Assembly: GCF_007992095.1 (NCBI RefSeq)
Contig: NZ_BJZP01000010.1
Coordinates: 1-64,000 of the forward strand
DNA length: 64,000 bases
Direction: 5' to 3'
Source of the DNA: Paenirhizobium naphthalenivorans
Lineage (GTDB): Bacteria; Pseudomonadota; Alphaproteobacteria; Rhizobiales; Rhizobiaceae
Part shown: in pieces, positions 17,451 through 25,846 of the stretch
Numbering within the stretch: position 1 is the stretch's first letter
Layout of the letters: each line of letters starts with the position of its first letter
Notes under the pieces: generated by a model
Seen by the model: only the letters and a program-made list of their open reading frames with translations
What the model was told of the DNA's origin: nothing
Database searches by the model: none
Program-made: the position numbers and the translations under genes

Positions 17451-18344
17451 ATGGACACATTGACGCGCATCCGAGCCTTTATCGACGTCGTCGAGGCCGA
17501 GGGTTTTTCCGCCGCCGCGCGCAAGACCGGACGGTCCAAAGCGCTTCTGTCGAAATATGTGCGTGAACTGGAGGACGAACTTGGCGCCTTGCTGCTGAAC
17601 CGCACGACGCGGCAGTTTTCGCTGACCGAAGCCGGACACACTTACTATCGCAGCGCGACCGAAATCCTCAAGGAGATCGACAGTCTGGCGGACCTCGTCC
17701 GCGAGAACAACACCGATCTCAGGGGCAAGCTGAAGGTCACCGTGCCGCGCACCTTCATCGATGCCGAAGTGGGCCAGTCGCTAATCGATTTTGCCACCGC
17801 TCATCCTGATCTGTCGCTCGAAATCGTTGCCGAGGACCGCTTCGTCGATCTGGTCGAGGAGGGTTTCGATCTGGCGATTCGCATAACCAAGCTCGACGAT
17901 TCGGCGCTCATCGCCAAGAAACTCTCGGACTTCCGTGTCTATGCCTGCGCCACACCGGCCTTCGTGCAGCAGCGTGGACCGCTCAACCACCCGCAGGATC
18001 TCTCAAGGGTGCCGTTCCTTGTCGACACCAACTCCCGCTCGCATAACAGCGTGCGCTTCATCGACCCCGATGGTTCGGTGATTTCAGTCAGTGTAAACGG
18101 ACCGATCGAGGTCAACAGTCCACTCGCCACCCTGCGCGCCGCACGCGCCGGCCTCGGCGTTGCGATGATTCCGGACTTCATTGCCCGCCCCTATATAGAA
18201 AGCGGCGAACTCGTCTCCCTGTTCGACGACTATCTGCCGAAGGATCGCGGCATCTATGCCGTCTACCCACATCGCCGTTATCTGCCAGCCAAGGTGCGCG
18301 CCTTCGTCGACTTCCTTCACAACTGGTTTCGTTCGCGCGGCTGA
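17451..18344 (+). CDS. LysR family transcriptional regulator
   Basis: A 297-residue LysR regulator. The winged helix-turn-helix covers residues 1-60 (EGFSAAARKTGRSKALLSKY, then LEDELGALLLNRTTR) and a PBP2-type effector domain follows from ~90, close to the subgroup that resembles DsdC/AaeR-like regulators. The ATG at 17451 follows agagg and starts the protein directly at the helix-turn-helix. The reading frame is open further upstream, but that part shows no homology. It is divergent from the ornithine decarboxylase leader, although the distance is large. Target and effector are unknown. Confidence 0.9.
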   Translation: MDTLTRIRAFIDVVEAEGFSAAARKTGRSKALLSKYVRELEDELGALLLNRTTRQFSLTEAGHTYYRSATEILKEIDSLADLVRENNTDLRGKLKVTVPRTFIDAEVGQSLIDFATAHPDLSLEIVAEDRFVDLVEEGFDLAIRITKLDDSALIAKKLSDFRVYACATPAFVQQRGPLNHPQDLSRVPFLVDTNSRSHNSVRFIDPDGSVISVSVNGPIEVNSPLATLRAARAGLGVAMIPDFIARPYIESGELVSLFDDYLPKDRGIYAVYPHRRYLPAKVRAFVDFLHNWFRSRG

Positions 18345-18434
18345 CGCCACTGAACTCCAGGGGCAAGAGGTCCCATTTCGGTCGAAATTGTCAGACAGGA
18401 AGAAGCGGGATTCGGGCGCAAAGGCGAGAACGGC

Positions 18435-19073
18435 ATGAAAATACGACTGGCACTGATCATGGCACTCGTCGGCGTGCCTCTTCCTGCCTTCGCTCATCCG
18501 CATATCTTCGCCGAGGCCCGCCTTGAGATTATCGCCGGTGCGGACGGAACGATTTCCGAACTGCGCAATGTCTGGCGCTTCGATGACGTCTTCTCCTCCA
18601 GCGTGCTGATGGATTTCGACAAGAACAGCGACCTGAAGCTGGACCATAGTGAACTGAACGAGATCGCCAAGACGATTAGCACCTCGCTTGCCGACTATGG
18701 CTTTTTCACCTCCATCACCAGCAATGGCGCAGCCGTTGCTGTCGACAAGCCGGACGTCTTCAACGTCGACTTCAAGGACAACCAGCTCCTCGTCTTCTTC
18801 ATCGCCAAGCCGGAAAAGACACTGCCGCTGAAGGGCAAGCTCAGCATCGGCGTCTATGACCCGACGATGTATACGGCAATCGACTTCGAAAAAGACGAGG
18901 ACATCACCACCGAAGGCGACGGCTTCAAGGCCTGCAAGCGCGCGGTAATCCGGCCCGATCCCGATACGGTCCTTGCCCAGAACCAGGCAAACCTGACCGA
19001 GGCCTTCTTCAACGATCCGGCCGGCACCGATATGAGCAGACTGTTCGCCACCCGGCTCGAGTTGACATGCTGA
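18435..19073 (+). CDS. DUF1007 family periplasmic protein
   Basis: A 212-residue secreted protein with a clear signal peptide (MKIRLALIMALVGVPLPAFA, cleaved before HPHIFAEA). The mature N-terminus starts with a His-Pro-His motif typical of DUF1007 proteins, which suggests metal binding. Later blocks such as NVWRFDDVFSSSVLMDFDKN fit the family. It overlaps the NicO-type permease gene by seven bases, so the two are translationally coupled. DUF1007 proteins are known partners of NicO transporters, and a periplasmic metal-handling role is inferred. Confidence 0.87.
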   Translation: MKIRLALIMALVGVPLPAFAHPHIFAEARLEIIAGADGTISELRNVWRFDDVFSSSVLMDFDKNSDLKLDHSELNEIAKTISTSLADYGFFTSITSNGAAVAVDKPDVFNVDFKDNQLLVFFIAKPEKTLPLKGKLSIGVYDPTMYTAIDFEKDEDITTEGDGFKACKRAVIRPDPDTVLAQNQANLTEAFFNDPAGTDMSRLFATRLELTC

Positions 19074-20167
19074 TGGGCCGTTTGTTCACTCGGGTCGTCT
19101 CGACCACGGCGCTTCTGCTGCTCGCCGCCTCGCTCGCACATGCCGCCTCCCCGCTCGGGATCGGCACGGCCGAACCTTCTTTTCAGGTCACAGGCCCCTT
19201 CGCCGGCTGGCTGGCCTTTATCAACGCGAACCAGCAGGCGTTCTACCGCTCGCTCACCGGCGCACTGAAGGCCATGCGTCAGGATTCGGGCCAACTATGG
19301 ACATTGGTCGGCCTTTCCTTTGCCTACGGCATCTTCCATGCGGCGGGCCCCGGTCACGGCAAGGCGGTCATCTCCTCCTACATGATCGCCAACGAGACTG
19401 AACTGAAGCGCGGCATAGCCATCTCCTTCGTCTCTGCCTTTCTCCAGGGCGTGGTGGCGATCGTTCTGGTCGCCATCGGCTATGCCGTCTTGCGCGGCAC
19501 GTCCATATCCATGACAGACGCGACGCAGGCGATGGAAATCGCCAGTTTCGCCCTGGTCATCGCCTTCGGCGTCTGGCTGCTGCTGCGTAAGCTGAAATCG
19601 CTATGGATCGCGCGCCGCGCACCGGTCAGCGCCGGGCTATTCGACACATCGGCGACGACCGGTATATTTGGGGCACCCGCGCCGGTACCCGCCCCCCACA
19701 CGCCCTCCGGCAAGAGCAATGGCTCCCGACTGTCGTTCCAAGCCCTGGCCGTCGAACACGGCCATGACCGGCTCGCCCCCGGTTCGGCCTGCCCCGATTG
19801 CGGCATGACCCACCTGCCTGACCCACGCCTGCTGTCAGCGAAAGACTTCAGCCTGCGCGCAGCATGGTCGGCGATCATCGCCGTCGGCCTCAGGCCCTGC
19901 TCCGGCGCGCTACTGGTGATGACTTTCGCCCTGTTGAACGGGCTCTATCTTGGCGGGATTCTATCCGTTTTCGCCATGGCGCTCGGCACGGCGATTACCG
20001 TCTCGGCGCTTGCCACTCTTGCCGTTTCGGCAAAGGGTCTGGCCGTCCGGCTCTCTGGCCCGGGCTCCACGACCGCCCGGCATGTCGCCGACACGATCGA
20101 GATCCTCGGCGCCCTTGCAGTGATCGCTCTCGGCGCCCTGCTGCTCGCCGCCGCCCTCCAGCCGTGA
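19067..20167 (+). CDS. NicO (RcnA/UreH-like) nickel/cobalt transporter
   Basis: A 366-residue polytopic inner-membrane transporter with an N-terminal signal-like segment and about six membrane helices. The signature FHAAGPGHGKAVISSY is near 99-114 and the second conserved block VGLRPCSGALLVMTF is near 279-293. The central soluble loop (residues ~190-255) holds several His residues and a CPDCG pair, likely for metal. Two starts are possible, the ATG at 19067 and one at 19073 that shares bases with the previous stop (TGATG). Whether it moves Ni, Co or another divalent ion in or out cannot be decided from sequence. Confidence 0.88.
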   Translation: MLMGRLFTRVVSTTALLLLAASLAHAASPLGIGTAEPSFQVTGPFAGWLAFINANQQAFYRSLTGALKAMRQDSGQLWTLVGLSFAYGIFHAAGPGHGKAVISSYMIANETELKRGIAISFVSAFLQGVVAIVLVAIGYAVLRGTSISMTDATQAMEIASFALVIAFGVWLLLRKLKSLWIARRAPVSAGLFDTSATTGIFGAPAPVPAPHTPSGKSNGSRLSFQALAVEHGHDRLAPGSACPDCGMTHLPDPRLLSAKDFSLRAAWSAIIAVGLRPCSGALLVMTFALLNGLYLGGILSVFAMALGTAITVSALATLAVSAKGLAVRLSGPGSTTARHVADTIEILGALAVIALGALLLAAALQP

Positions 20168-20176
20168 ACCGGGAGA

Positions 20177-20392
20177 CTACTGCTGGTCGCGCCGTCGCTG
20201 GTAGCGAGCTCTCAGCCACAGGACGATAAAAAAGGACATGATGCCGACGGTGCCGACCGCCGCCGCAAGCACCGGCGAATAGCCGCCAATCCACAGCACC
20301 AGCTTCGGCAGGCCAAGCAGCACGAGACCGAAGCCGAGAACGATAGCGAGTGCCGCATAGGCAGCCGACCGGTTGCTACCGCTCCCGCTCAT
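20177..20392 (-). CDS. Small two-helix membrane protein of unknown function
   Basis: A 71-residue protein with two hydrophobic segments (AAYAALAIVLGFGLVLLGLP and VLAAAVGTVGIMSFFIVLWL) and a basic tail (RARYQRRRDQQ), so both ends are probably cytoplasmic. Its ATG overlaps the stop of the GNAT gene upstream (ATGA), which argues for a real, translationally coupled gene. I do not recognise a family. Confidence 0.7.
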   Translation of the reverse strand: MSGSGSNRSAAYAALAIVLGFGLVLLGLPKLVLWIGGYSPVLAAAVGTVGIMSFFIVLWLRARYQRRRDQQ

Positions 20393-21084
20393 GCCGTCGC
20401 CCCCTTGGCAAGATCAGCCCGGATGTCCTCAAGCCTGCGCACCTGCTGGCCATCGGCACCGAAGTTCTCCGGCGCAAGCCAGGCCTTAAAGGCGGCCCCG
20501 ATCAGCGGCCATTCGCCATCGATCATCGAGAACCAGGCGGTATCGCGGTTCTTCCCCTTCGACAACATGTGCTGGCGGAAAACACCCTCGAAGGTGAAGC
20601 CGTAGCGCTTGGCGGCCGCCTTGCTCGGCTCGTTCTCGTTGTGGCACTTCCACTCGTAGCGGCGATAGCCGAGATCGTCGAACACATGGCGCGCCATCAG
20701 GTAGTGCGCTTCCGTGGAGATCGGCGTGCGGCTCATCGCCGGACCATGGGCGACCGCGCCCACTTCCACGACACCATTGGCCGGATCGGCACGCATGTAG
20801 CTGGACATGCCGACGACCTTACCGGTCTTGTTGTCACGGAAGACGTGCGCCACCCACCCCCAATTGGTCTGGACGCTGTCCAGCCATTTTTCGAAGTCTT
20901 CGATGCCGGAAAAATCGTAATTGGTGAAGTAGAGCAGCAGCGGATTGATGCCCATGCCACCGAGACCCTCCCACAGAGCTTCGAGATGTTTCGCCTTGTC
21001 ATAGGGCTCGACGGTGACGAAACGGCCTTCGAGCCGAACCGGTTGCGGCGTCGGGCAGCCTTTGAATGTGGAAAGATCGCGCAT
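20389..21084 (-). CDS. GNAT family N-acetyltransferase (RimJ/RimL-like)
   Basis: A 231-residue acetyltransferase of the Acetyltransf_3 type, with an N-terminal RLEGRFVTVEPYD block, the STEAHYLMARHVFDDLGYRR segment and the typical RYGFTFEGVFRQHML motif. AAGAGG precedes the ATG at 21084 by five bases. The following small membrane protein overlaps it by four bases. Relatives acetylate N-termini or small amines, and the actual substrate is unknown. Confidence 0.87.
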   Translation of the reverse strand: MRDLSTFKGCPTPQPVRLEGRFVTVEPYDKAKHLEALWEGLGGMGINPLLLYFTNYDFSGIEDFEKWLDSVQTNWGWVAHVFRDNKTGKVVGMSSYMRADPANGVVEVGAVAHGPAMSRTPISTEAHYLMARHVFDDLGYRRYEWKCHNENEPSKAAAKRYGFTFEGVFRQHMLSKGKNRDTAWFSMIDGEWPLIGAAFKAWLAPENFGADGQQVRRLEDIRADLAKGATA

Positions 21085-21167
21085 GTTTGCCTCTTGCTGT
21101 GTCGGCAAACGATTAGGCCAGCCGCCCGGCAAAGGCAACTGGCCAAAGAATCGCGATGCAGAATGCG

Positions 21168-21863
21168 TCAGACCTGGGCGGCCGCAACAGTCGCCTCGAT
21201 ATGGTCGACCAATCCGTCGGCAAGGCCGAGCCGACCTGCCAGCATGTCAAGATAACCGCGCTCGGCCCGACTGTCTGGATCGATCGCCAGTCGCGACGCG
21301 GTGTAGAGCTCGACCTTTTGCTCCTCGCTCACGGCCGCGCCGACCAGAGCGTCGACATCGATCGGCGCAGCCAGTTCCGCTTCAATAAAGGCCCCGGCCT
21401 CCGCACCAAGCCCGGAGAGCTGGATCTTGTCCATAATCCGAGCGCGCTCGGCCGCGTCGATATGGCCGTCGCACTTGGCAGCGGCGATCATGGCGCGCAC
21501 CAGCGTCAGGGCGAAATCATTGGAAGCGGCGGGCGTCTCGACACTGAACGGCGAACCAGCCGGTGGTGGCAGAAGCTTTGGCTCCACCTCGGCGGCATCC
21601 TGCGGCGCCTTGCCGGCCTGGTAATTCTTGTAGGCTTGGTAACCGAGACCGGCAATCGCCGCGAGGCCACCGATCTTCAGCGCGCCGCCCGCCAGTTCGC
21701 GCCCGGTCTTGGTACCGAGGAGCATGGCGACGATGGCGCCGGTGGCAAGCGGGTTGTCCTTGGCGAGTTGTACGGCATCGCCGGCCTTCTCTTTCACCGT
21801 GCCGGTTGTGCCCGGCACCTGGGCGCCGAGAAATTGGTCAAGCAGCTTCTTCGCGTCGAACAT
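21168..21863 (-). CDS. DUF533 (YebE-like) membrane-associated protein with TerB-like domain
   Basis: The 231-residue product has a glycine/alanine-rich, hydrophobic N-terminal half (PLATGAIVAMLLGTKTGREL, then IGGLAAIAGLGYQAYKNYQ) and a helical C-terminal domain of the DUF533/TerB-like type (AMIAAAKCDGHIDAAERARI). GGAG precedes the ATG at 21863 at good spacing. Homologues such as E. coli YebE respond to envelope stress but have no assigned biochemical role. It follows eda on the same strand after a strong hairpin. Confidence 0.83.
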   Translation of the reverse strand: MFDAKKLLDQFLGAQVPGTTGTVKEKAGDAVQLAKDNPLATGAIVAMLLGTKTGRELAGGALKIGGLAAIAGLGYQAYKNYQAGKAPQDAAEVEPKLLPPPAGSPFSVETPAASNDFALTLVRAMIAAAKCDGHIDAAERARIMDKIQLSGLGAEAGAFIEAELAAPIDVDALVGAAVSEEQKVELYTASRLAIDPDSRAERGYLDMLAGRLGLADGLVDHIEATVAAAQV

Positions 21864-21879
21864 CGGGATCTCCATCGGC

Positions 21880-21916
21880 TTCAGTCTCGACCGCTAGATA
21901 GGTGGTCGAGACTGAA
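21880..21916 (-). terminator. Hairpin after eda
   Basis: TTCAGTCTCGACC and GGTCGAGACTGAA form a perfect 13-base stem around an 11-base loop, between the eda stop and the DUF533 start. No T tract follows, so it may only partly end transcription. Confidence 0.55.
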
Positions 21917-21954
21917 AATACAAAGAGACCCCAGGGTTTTCGATGGCGTGCCTG

Positions 21955-22593
21955 TCAGCCCGCGAGCGCGCCCGCCTCGGCAGCCAGCCTGGTGATGCCG
22001 GCCCAGTCGCCTGCGGCGACCAGCTCCTTCGGCGCAACCCAGGAACCGCCGACGCACACCACGTTTGGCAGCGACAGGTAGTCCCTGGCGTTCTTCAGCG
22101 AGATGCCGCCGGTCGGGCAGAACAATGTACCGGCAAGCGGCGAGGAAAGCGATTTCAGATAGGCGGCGCCACCGGCCTGCTCGGCGGGGAAGAACTTCAG
22201 CACCTGATATCCCTCTTCGCGCAGTTGCATGACTTCGCTGGCAGTCGCCGCACCGGGAAGCAACGGAATGTCCGAAGCCCGCGCCGCGTGGATGAGTTCC
22301 CGCGTCGTACCCGGACTGACAATGAACTGCGAACCAGCCTTGACCGCCGCTTCGAAATGCGCGGGGTTGAGGATCGTACCGGCACCGACCACAGCGCCCT
22401 CGACTTCCGCCGCGACGAGACGGACCGCCTCGAGCGCCGCTTCGGTGCGCATGGTGATCTCGATCGCCTTCAGCCCGCCCGCCACCAATGCCCTGGCAAG
22501 CGGCACAGCGGCGGCCGCATCCTCGATGATCAGCACCGGCACGACCGGCTGGAGCTTCAGGGTGGAAAGGAGCTTTTCGGTTTTATCAGTCAC
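21955..22593 (-). CDS. eda: KDPG / 4-hydroxy-2-oxoglutarate aldolase
   Basis: A 212-residue class I aldolase of the Entner-Doudoroff pathway that splits 2-keto-3-deoxy-6-phosphogluconate into pyruvate and glyceraldehyde 3-phosphate. The Schiff-base lysine is Lys133 in VLKFFPAE and the general acid/base glutamate is Glu45 in IEITMRT. The phosphate loop PTGGIS is also present. Length is normal. The gene stands apart from edd and zwf, which are not in this window. Rhizobia rely mainly on this pathway for hexose breakdown. Confidence 0.94.
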   Translation of the reverse strand: MTDKTEKLLSTLKLQPVVPVLIIEDAAAAVPLARALVAGGLKAIEITMRTEAALEAVRLVAAEVEGAVVGAGTILNPAHFEAAVKAGSQFIVSPGTTRELIHAARASDIPLLPGAATASEVMQLREEGYQVLKFFPAEQAGGAAYLKSLSSPLAGTLFCPTGGISLKNARDYLSLPNVVCVGGSWVAPKELVAAGDWAGITRLAAEAGALAG

Positions 22594-22749
22594 GGCCGGC
22601 CATCCATTTCAAACGATTGAATTCCACGGAAGGATTAACGCGATCCCGTGTCATTGTCGAGACAAATGAGCGCGCTAAGGATCATGGGCGTTTGCATGGG
22701 GTTCCAAGTGCGTTAGTGTTGAAACAGGTTTTTGACGGTGGACAGCGAG

Positions 22750-23238
22750 ATGGCAAAAGAAATCGAGCGCAAGTTCCTGGTAACCAGCGACAAATGGCGC
22801 GAGCAAGCGACATCCGCGACCGCGCTGCGGCAAGCCTACCTCTCCGTCAATCACGACCGCTCGATACGCGTACGCACCAGCAATGACGAGACGGCCAAGC
22901 TCACCATAAAATTTGGCAAGACCGCACTCGTTCGCGACGAATTTGAATACGATATACCCTTCGCAGAAGCCTTGGAAATGATCACCTTCGCCATTGGCAT
23001 CGTCATTGAGAAGGTCCGCTATACGGTTGAGGTCGGCGGCTTCACCTGGGAAATCGACGTTTTCGAGGGCGCGTTCCAGGGACTCGTCATCGCCGAAGTC
23101 GAGATGAAATCCGAAGACGACCGGCCGGAGCTGCCGGGCTGGCTGGGTCGCGAGGTCACGGGCGACCGGCGTTATTCCAACCAGGCGTTGGCCACTGAGC
23201 GGCTCAAGCCCGAGGTCGTGCATGCCGTATCGAATTAG
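22750..23238 (+). CDS. CYTH domain protein (inorganic triphosphatase-like)
   Basis: A 162-residue CYTH-fold protein. The N-terminal EIERKFLV carries the ExExK signature that coordinates metal and triphosphate. Alternating charged strands (RVRTSNDETAKLTIKFG, WEIDVFEGAFQGLVIAEVEM) build the tunnel. Relatives hydrolyse inorganic triphosphate or bind polyphosphate. The ATG at 22750 has a weak GGTGGA upstream. The next gene overlaps by 17 bases and encodes a CHAD protein. This pairing is often found fused in one polypeptide, so they probably act together on polyphosphate. Confidence 0.9.
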   Translation: MAKEIERKFLVTSDKWREQATSATALRQAYLSVNHDRSIRVRTSNDETAKLTIKFGKTALVRDEFEYDIPFAEALEMITFAIGIVIEKVRYTVEVGGFTWEIDVFEGAFQGLVIAEVEMKSEDDRPELPGWLGREVTGDRRYSNQALATERLKPEVVHAVSN

Positions 23239-24133
23239 GCCCGACCAACCCTTGGGCGAGGCGGTTCGCGGCGCCGCGACCGAACAGCTGGCCGATGCGA
23301 TTTCGGCTCTCGAACAGCAACCGCAAGGTCTTCATGAAGCCATTCACGAAGCACGAAAGAAGTTCAAGCGCGTCCGCGCGCTCTACCGTTTGGTCGCCTG
23401 CGATCTGAAGGAGTTCCGGACCACGGAGAACACGCGGTTGCGCGACGTCGCCCGCACCCTGTCCGTGGTGCGTGATGCGACAGCCCTTGTGGAAACCGTC
23501 GCCTACCTCCAGGACCGGGCGGTGAACGACGAGGAGAGAAGCGCACTCGCCCATGCCCGCGATGTCCTGGCCGAGCGCCGCGACGCCTTGGCACGTGCCG
23601 AGACCGACCTGCCGGGAAAAGTCGCGGCTGCGATTGCAACCTGCCATGAGGCGATCGCGGCGATCGAGACGGCCAACTTTCCGAAGCGCCCGCGCAAAAC
23701 GGCCAGATTGCTGGCGACGGGCTGGGCAAAAGGGTTGGCCCGTGGCCGGGCGGCGCTGGAGGATTGCCATCACAGCGTTCACGAGGAGGTCTTTCACGAA
23801 TTGCGCAAGGCCTCTCAATCCTATTGGATGAACCTTTCGCTGCTGCGCGGCATCTGGCCCTCGGCCATGAATGCCAAACGCGCCCAAGCCAAGATGCTGG
23901 TGGAAACGCTCGGCCACGAACACGATCTGGCCCTGCTCGCCGGGTTTCTCGATCGCGAGACCGGCCTGATCGGCGGTGGCGAGGAATTCTCCCACCTTCT
24001 TGGCGCGATCATCCGGGAGCAGCAGGAGTTGCGTCGCAGTGCGTTGGCACTCGCGGAGCACGTTCTAGGCGACACGCCGGAGCGGGAGGGCATGATCATC
24101 GAGGCCCTGTGGATTGCGGCCGCAGCCGAATAG
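23222..24133 (+). CDS. CHAD domain protein
   Basis: A 303-residue all-helical CHAD protein. The conserved histidines sit in basic helices such as LHEAIHEARKKFKRVRALYR near residue 37-56 and HEEVFHELRKASQSYW near 186-201, with HEHDLALL near 232. These positive surfaces bind inorganic polyphosphate. It overlaps the CYTH gene by 17 bases, so it is translated from the same message. No membrane segment or signal peptide is present. Known CHAD proteins localise to polyphosphate granules, and that role is inferred here. Confidence 0.9.
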   Translation: MPYRIRPDQPLGEAVRGAATEQLADAISALEQQPQGLHEAIHEARKKFKRVRALYRLVACDLKEFRTTENTRLRDVARTLSVVRDATALVETVAYLQDRAVNDEERSALAHARDVLAERRDALARAETDLPGKVAAAIATCHEAIAAIETANFPKRPRKTARLLATGWAKGLARGRAALEDCHHSVHEEVFHELRKASQSYWMNLSLLRGIWPSAMNAKRAQAKMLVETLGHEHDLALLAGFLDRETGLIGGGEEFSHLLGAIIREQQELRRSALALAEHVLGDTPEREGMIIEALWIAAAAE

Positions 24134-24148
24134 GCCACCGCCACTTTT

Positions 24149-24157
24149 TGACAGCAT
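24149..24157. promoter_or_regulatory. Half-site resembling the WYL-regulator operator
   Basis: TGACAGCAT, 19 bases before the WYL regulator's start, nearly repeats the right arm of the palindrome found upstream of the VOC gene and is likewise preceded by TTTT. It may be an autoregulatory half-site. Confidence 0.35.
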
Positions 24158-24175
24158 GACCGGTATAATCGCACA

Positions 24176-24871
24176 ATGAGTCGCTCCGCACGCCTTTTGT
24201 TCCTGTTGCAAATCCTGCGGCGCCATCGCCGGCCGGTGAGCGGAGCCGTGCTGGCATCGGAACTGGGCGTTTCGCTGCGCACCCTCTATCGCGACATCGC
24301 CATCTTGCAGGCGCAGGGTGCCAATATCGAGGGCGAAGCGGGCGTCGGCTATGTGCTGCGTCCCGGCTACATGTTACCGCCGCTGATGTTCTCCCGCGAG
24401 GAAATCGAGGCGCTGGTCCTCGGCGCCCGGCTGGTGACCCAGCGGGCAGACCGGGGACTGGCGCTTTCCGCCCGCGATGCCCTGGCCAAGATCACCGAAG
24501 TCCTGCCGGGCGAACTGCGCGACGAGCTTGTCACCAGCACGCTGCTGGCGGGCCCCGCCCCCCATCGGCCGGAGGATCGTGTCGACCTCGCCCGCATGCG
24601 GCAGTTCATCCGCTCCGAGCAGACGTTGAAGATCGCCTATCGCGACGAAAAGGGTGACGCAACCGAGCGGGTGATCTGGCCCTTCGCCCTCACCTTCTTC
24701 GAAGGCGCACGCGTGGTCATCGCTTGGTGCACGCTGCGCAACGACTTTCGCAGCTTCCGCACTGATCGCATGGACCTCATGGAGGAGCCGCTCGGCCGCT
24801 ACCCGAAGCGTCGGATGCAACTGCTCAAGACCTGGCGACAGCAGAAAGGGATTCCCGAGCGGATGCTGTAG
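24176..24871 (+). CDS. YafY-type HTH/WYL domain transcriptional regulator
   Basis: A 231-residue regulator with an N-terminal HTH_11-type winged helix (VSGAVLASELGVSLRTLYRD) and a WYL ligand domain from ~135 (LKIAYRDEKGDATERVIWPF, then EGARVVIAWCTLRNDFRSFR). It is immediately followed by the VOC gene and an EVE-domain gene on the same strand. A palindrome lies between its stop and the VOC start. This regulator/VOC arrangement recurs in rhizobia, where the regulator likely represses the dioxygenase-fold gene. The ligand is unknown. Confidence 0.88.
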   Translation: MSRSARLLFLLQILRRHRRPVSGAVLASELGVSLRTLYRDIAILQAQGANIEGEAGVGYVLRPGYMLPPLMFSREEIEALVLGARLVTQRADRGLALSARDALAKITEVLPGELRDELVTSTLLAGPAPHRPEDRVDLARMRQFIRSEQTLKIAYRDEKGDATERVIWPFALTFFEGARVVIAWCTLRNDFRSFRTDRMDLMEEPLGRYPKRRMQLLKTWRQQKGIPERML

Positions 24872-24872
24872 G

Positions 24873-24895
24873 ATGCTGTCATTTTTTGGCAGCAT
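24873..24895. promoter_or_regulatory. Palindrome upstream of the VOC gene, candidate WYL-regulator operator
   Basis: ATGCTGTCA, TTTTT, TGGCAGCAT forms a nine-base inverted repeat with one mismatch. It begins one base after the regulator's stop codon and ends 38 bases before the VOC start. Its position, and the partial copy upstream of the regulator, suggest it is that regulator's operator. Confidence 0.6.
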
Positions 24896-24933
24896 GTCGT
24901 CGTAGTGTCGGGCTCTCAACACAGGAGAAGCCA

Positions 24934-25299
24934 ATGACACCGAACCTCATCATCCTCTATGTCGACGATCCGGATCGTAGCGCCGCTTTCTATGAAAGCC
25001 TGCTCGGCGCCAGACCGGTCGAGCGCTCGCCGGCCTTTGCCATGTTCATCTTCCCCGGCGGCATCAAGTTGGGCCTCTGGTCCCGCAAGGCCGTGGAGCC
25101 GGTCGTGGCCGGAGGCACTGGCGCATTCGAGATCGATGTGCCTCTGTCGAATGCCGCCGAAGTCGATGCGGTCTTTGCCCGCCTGTCCACCGCTGGTCAC
25201 ACGATCCTGCTGACACCGACCGATATGGAATTCGGCCGCAACTTCGTCGTCGCTGATCCGGACCACCACCGCATCCGCTTCTACAATCCGCCGGTGTGA
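24934..25299 (+). CDS. VOC family protein (glyoxalase/bleomycin resistance fold)
   Basis: A 121-residue vicinal-oxygen-chelate protein with two beta-alpha-beta-beta-beta modules (ILYVDDPDRSAAFYESLLG and the C-terminal FVVADPDHHRIRFYNPP). The ATG at 24934 follows CAGGAG by six bases. Members bind antibiotics, act as lyases or dioxygenases, and work as dimers. It sits three bases before the EVE gene and downstream of the WYL regulator, so these form one unit that may handle a toxic small molecule. The substrate is not predictable. Confidence 0.87.
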   Translation: MTPNLIILYVDDPDRSAAFYESLLGARPVERSPAFAMFIFPGGIKLGLWSRKAVEPVVAGGTGAFEIDVPLSNAAEVDAVFARLSTAGHTILLTPTDMEFGRNFVVADPDHHRIRFYNPPV

Positions 25300-25302
25300 C
25301 CG

Positions 25303-25776
25303 ATGGCCTGGATCATTGTTGCCTCTGCCGACCACGTCGCAAGAGGGGTTGAAGGCGGGTTCGTCCAGTCCTGCCATGGAAAGGATGCGCCGCTGAGGCG
25401 CATCCGGACCGGCGAGACCGTGATCGTCTACTCCCCAACCAAGGTCTTTGGCGCCAAGGATCGCCTGCAAACCTTCACCGCGATCGGCACGATGGAGGAG
25501 CGCGTACCCTACCGGGTGGAGATGAGCGCCGCCTTCCATCCCTTCCGGTCCGACGTCGATTGGCGACCTAACCGATCCGTTCCCATAAAGCCCCTTCTCG
25601 ACCAGCTGGAACTCACTCGGGGCAGGCGAAATTGGGGCCATGCCTTCCGCTTCGGCACTGTCCGGATCTCTCAGGCGGACGCCGACATTATCGCCGCGGC
25701 GATGGAGGCGCCCCCTGTGACCGGCAGCGGAGACCCGCCTGAGCAGGCGACATTCCTTCCCCTGCTCGGCATTTGA
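25303..25776 (+). CDS. EVE domain protein (PUA-like fold)
   Basis: A 157-residue EVE (UPF0310) protein that starts three bases after the VOC stop codon. EVE domains have a PUA-like fold, and some members bind modified nucleobases. [20 protein letters not shown] at the N-terminus and the aromatic/polar segments [12 protein letters not shown] and [13 protein letters not shown] fit this family. It is cytoplasmic. Association with modified DNA or RNA is family knowledge. Here it may merely be co-transcribed with the VOC gene. Confidence 0.82.
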   Translation: MAWIIVASADHVARGVEGGFVQSCHGKDAPLRRIRTGETVIVYSPTKVFGAKDRLQTFTAIGTMEERVPYRVEMSAAFHPFRSDVDWRPNRSVPIKPLLDQLELTRGRRNWGHAFRFGTVRISQADADIIAAAMEAPPVTGSGDPPEQATFLPLLGI

Positions 25777-25846
25777 CAAAATTCAAAGTACGGCCCGACA
25801 CGCGAAAATCGTTGCGCGGCAAGGGCCGAGGCAGTATTCCCCGGCC

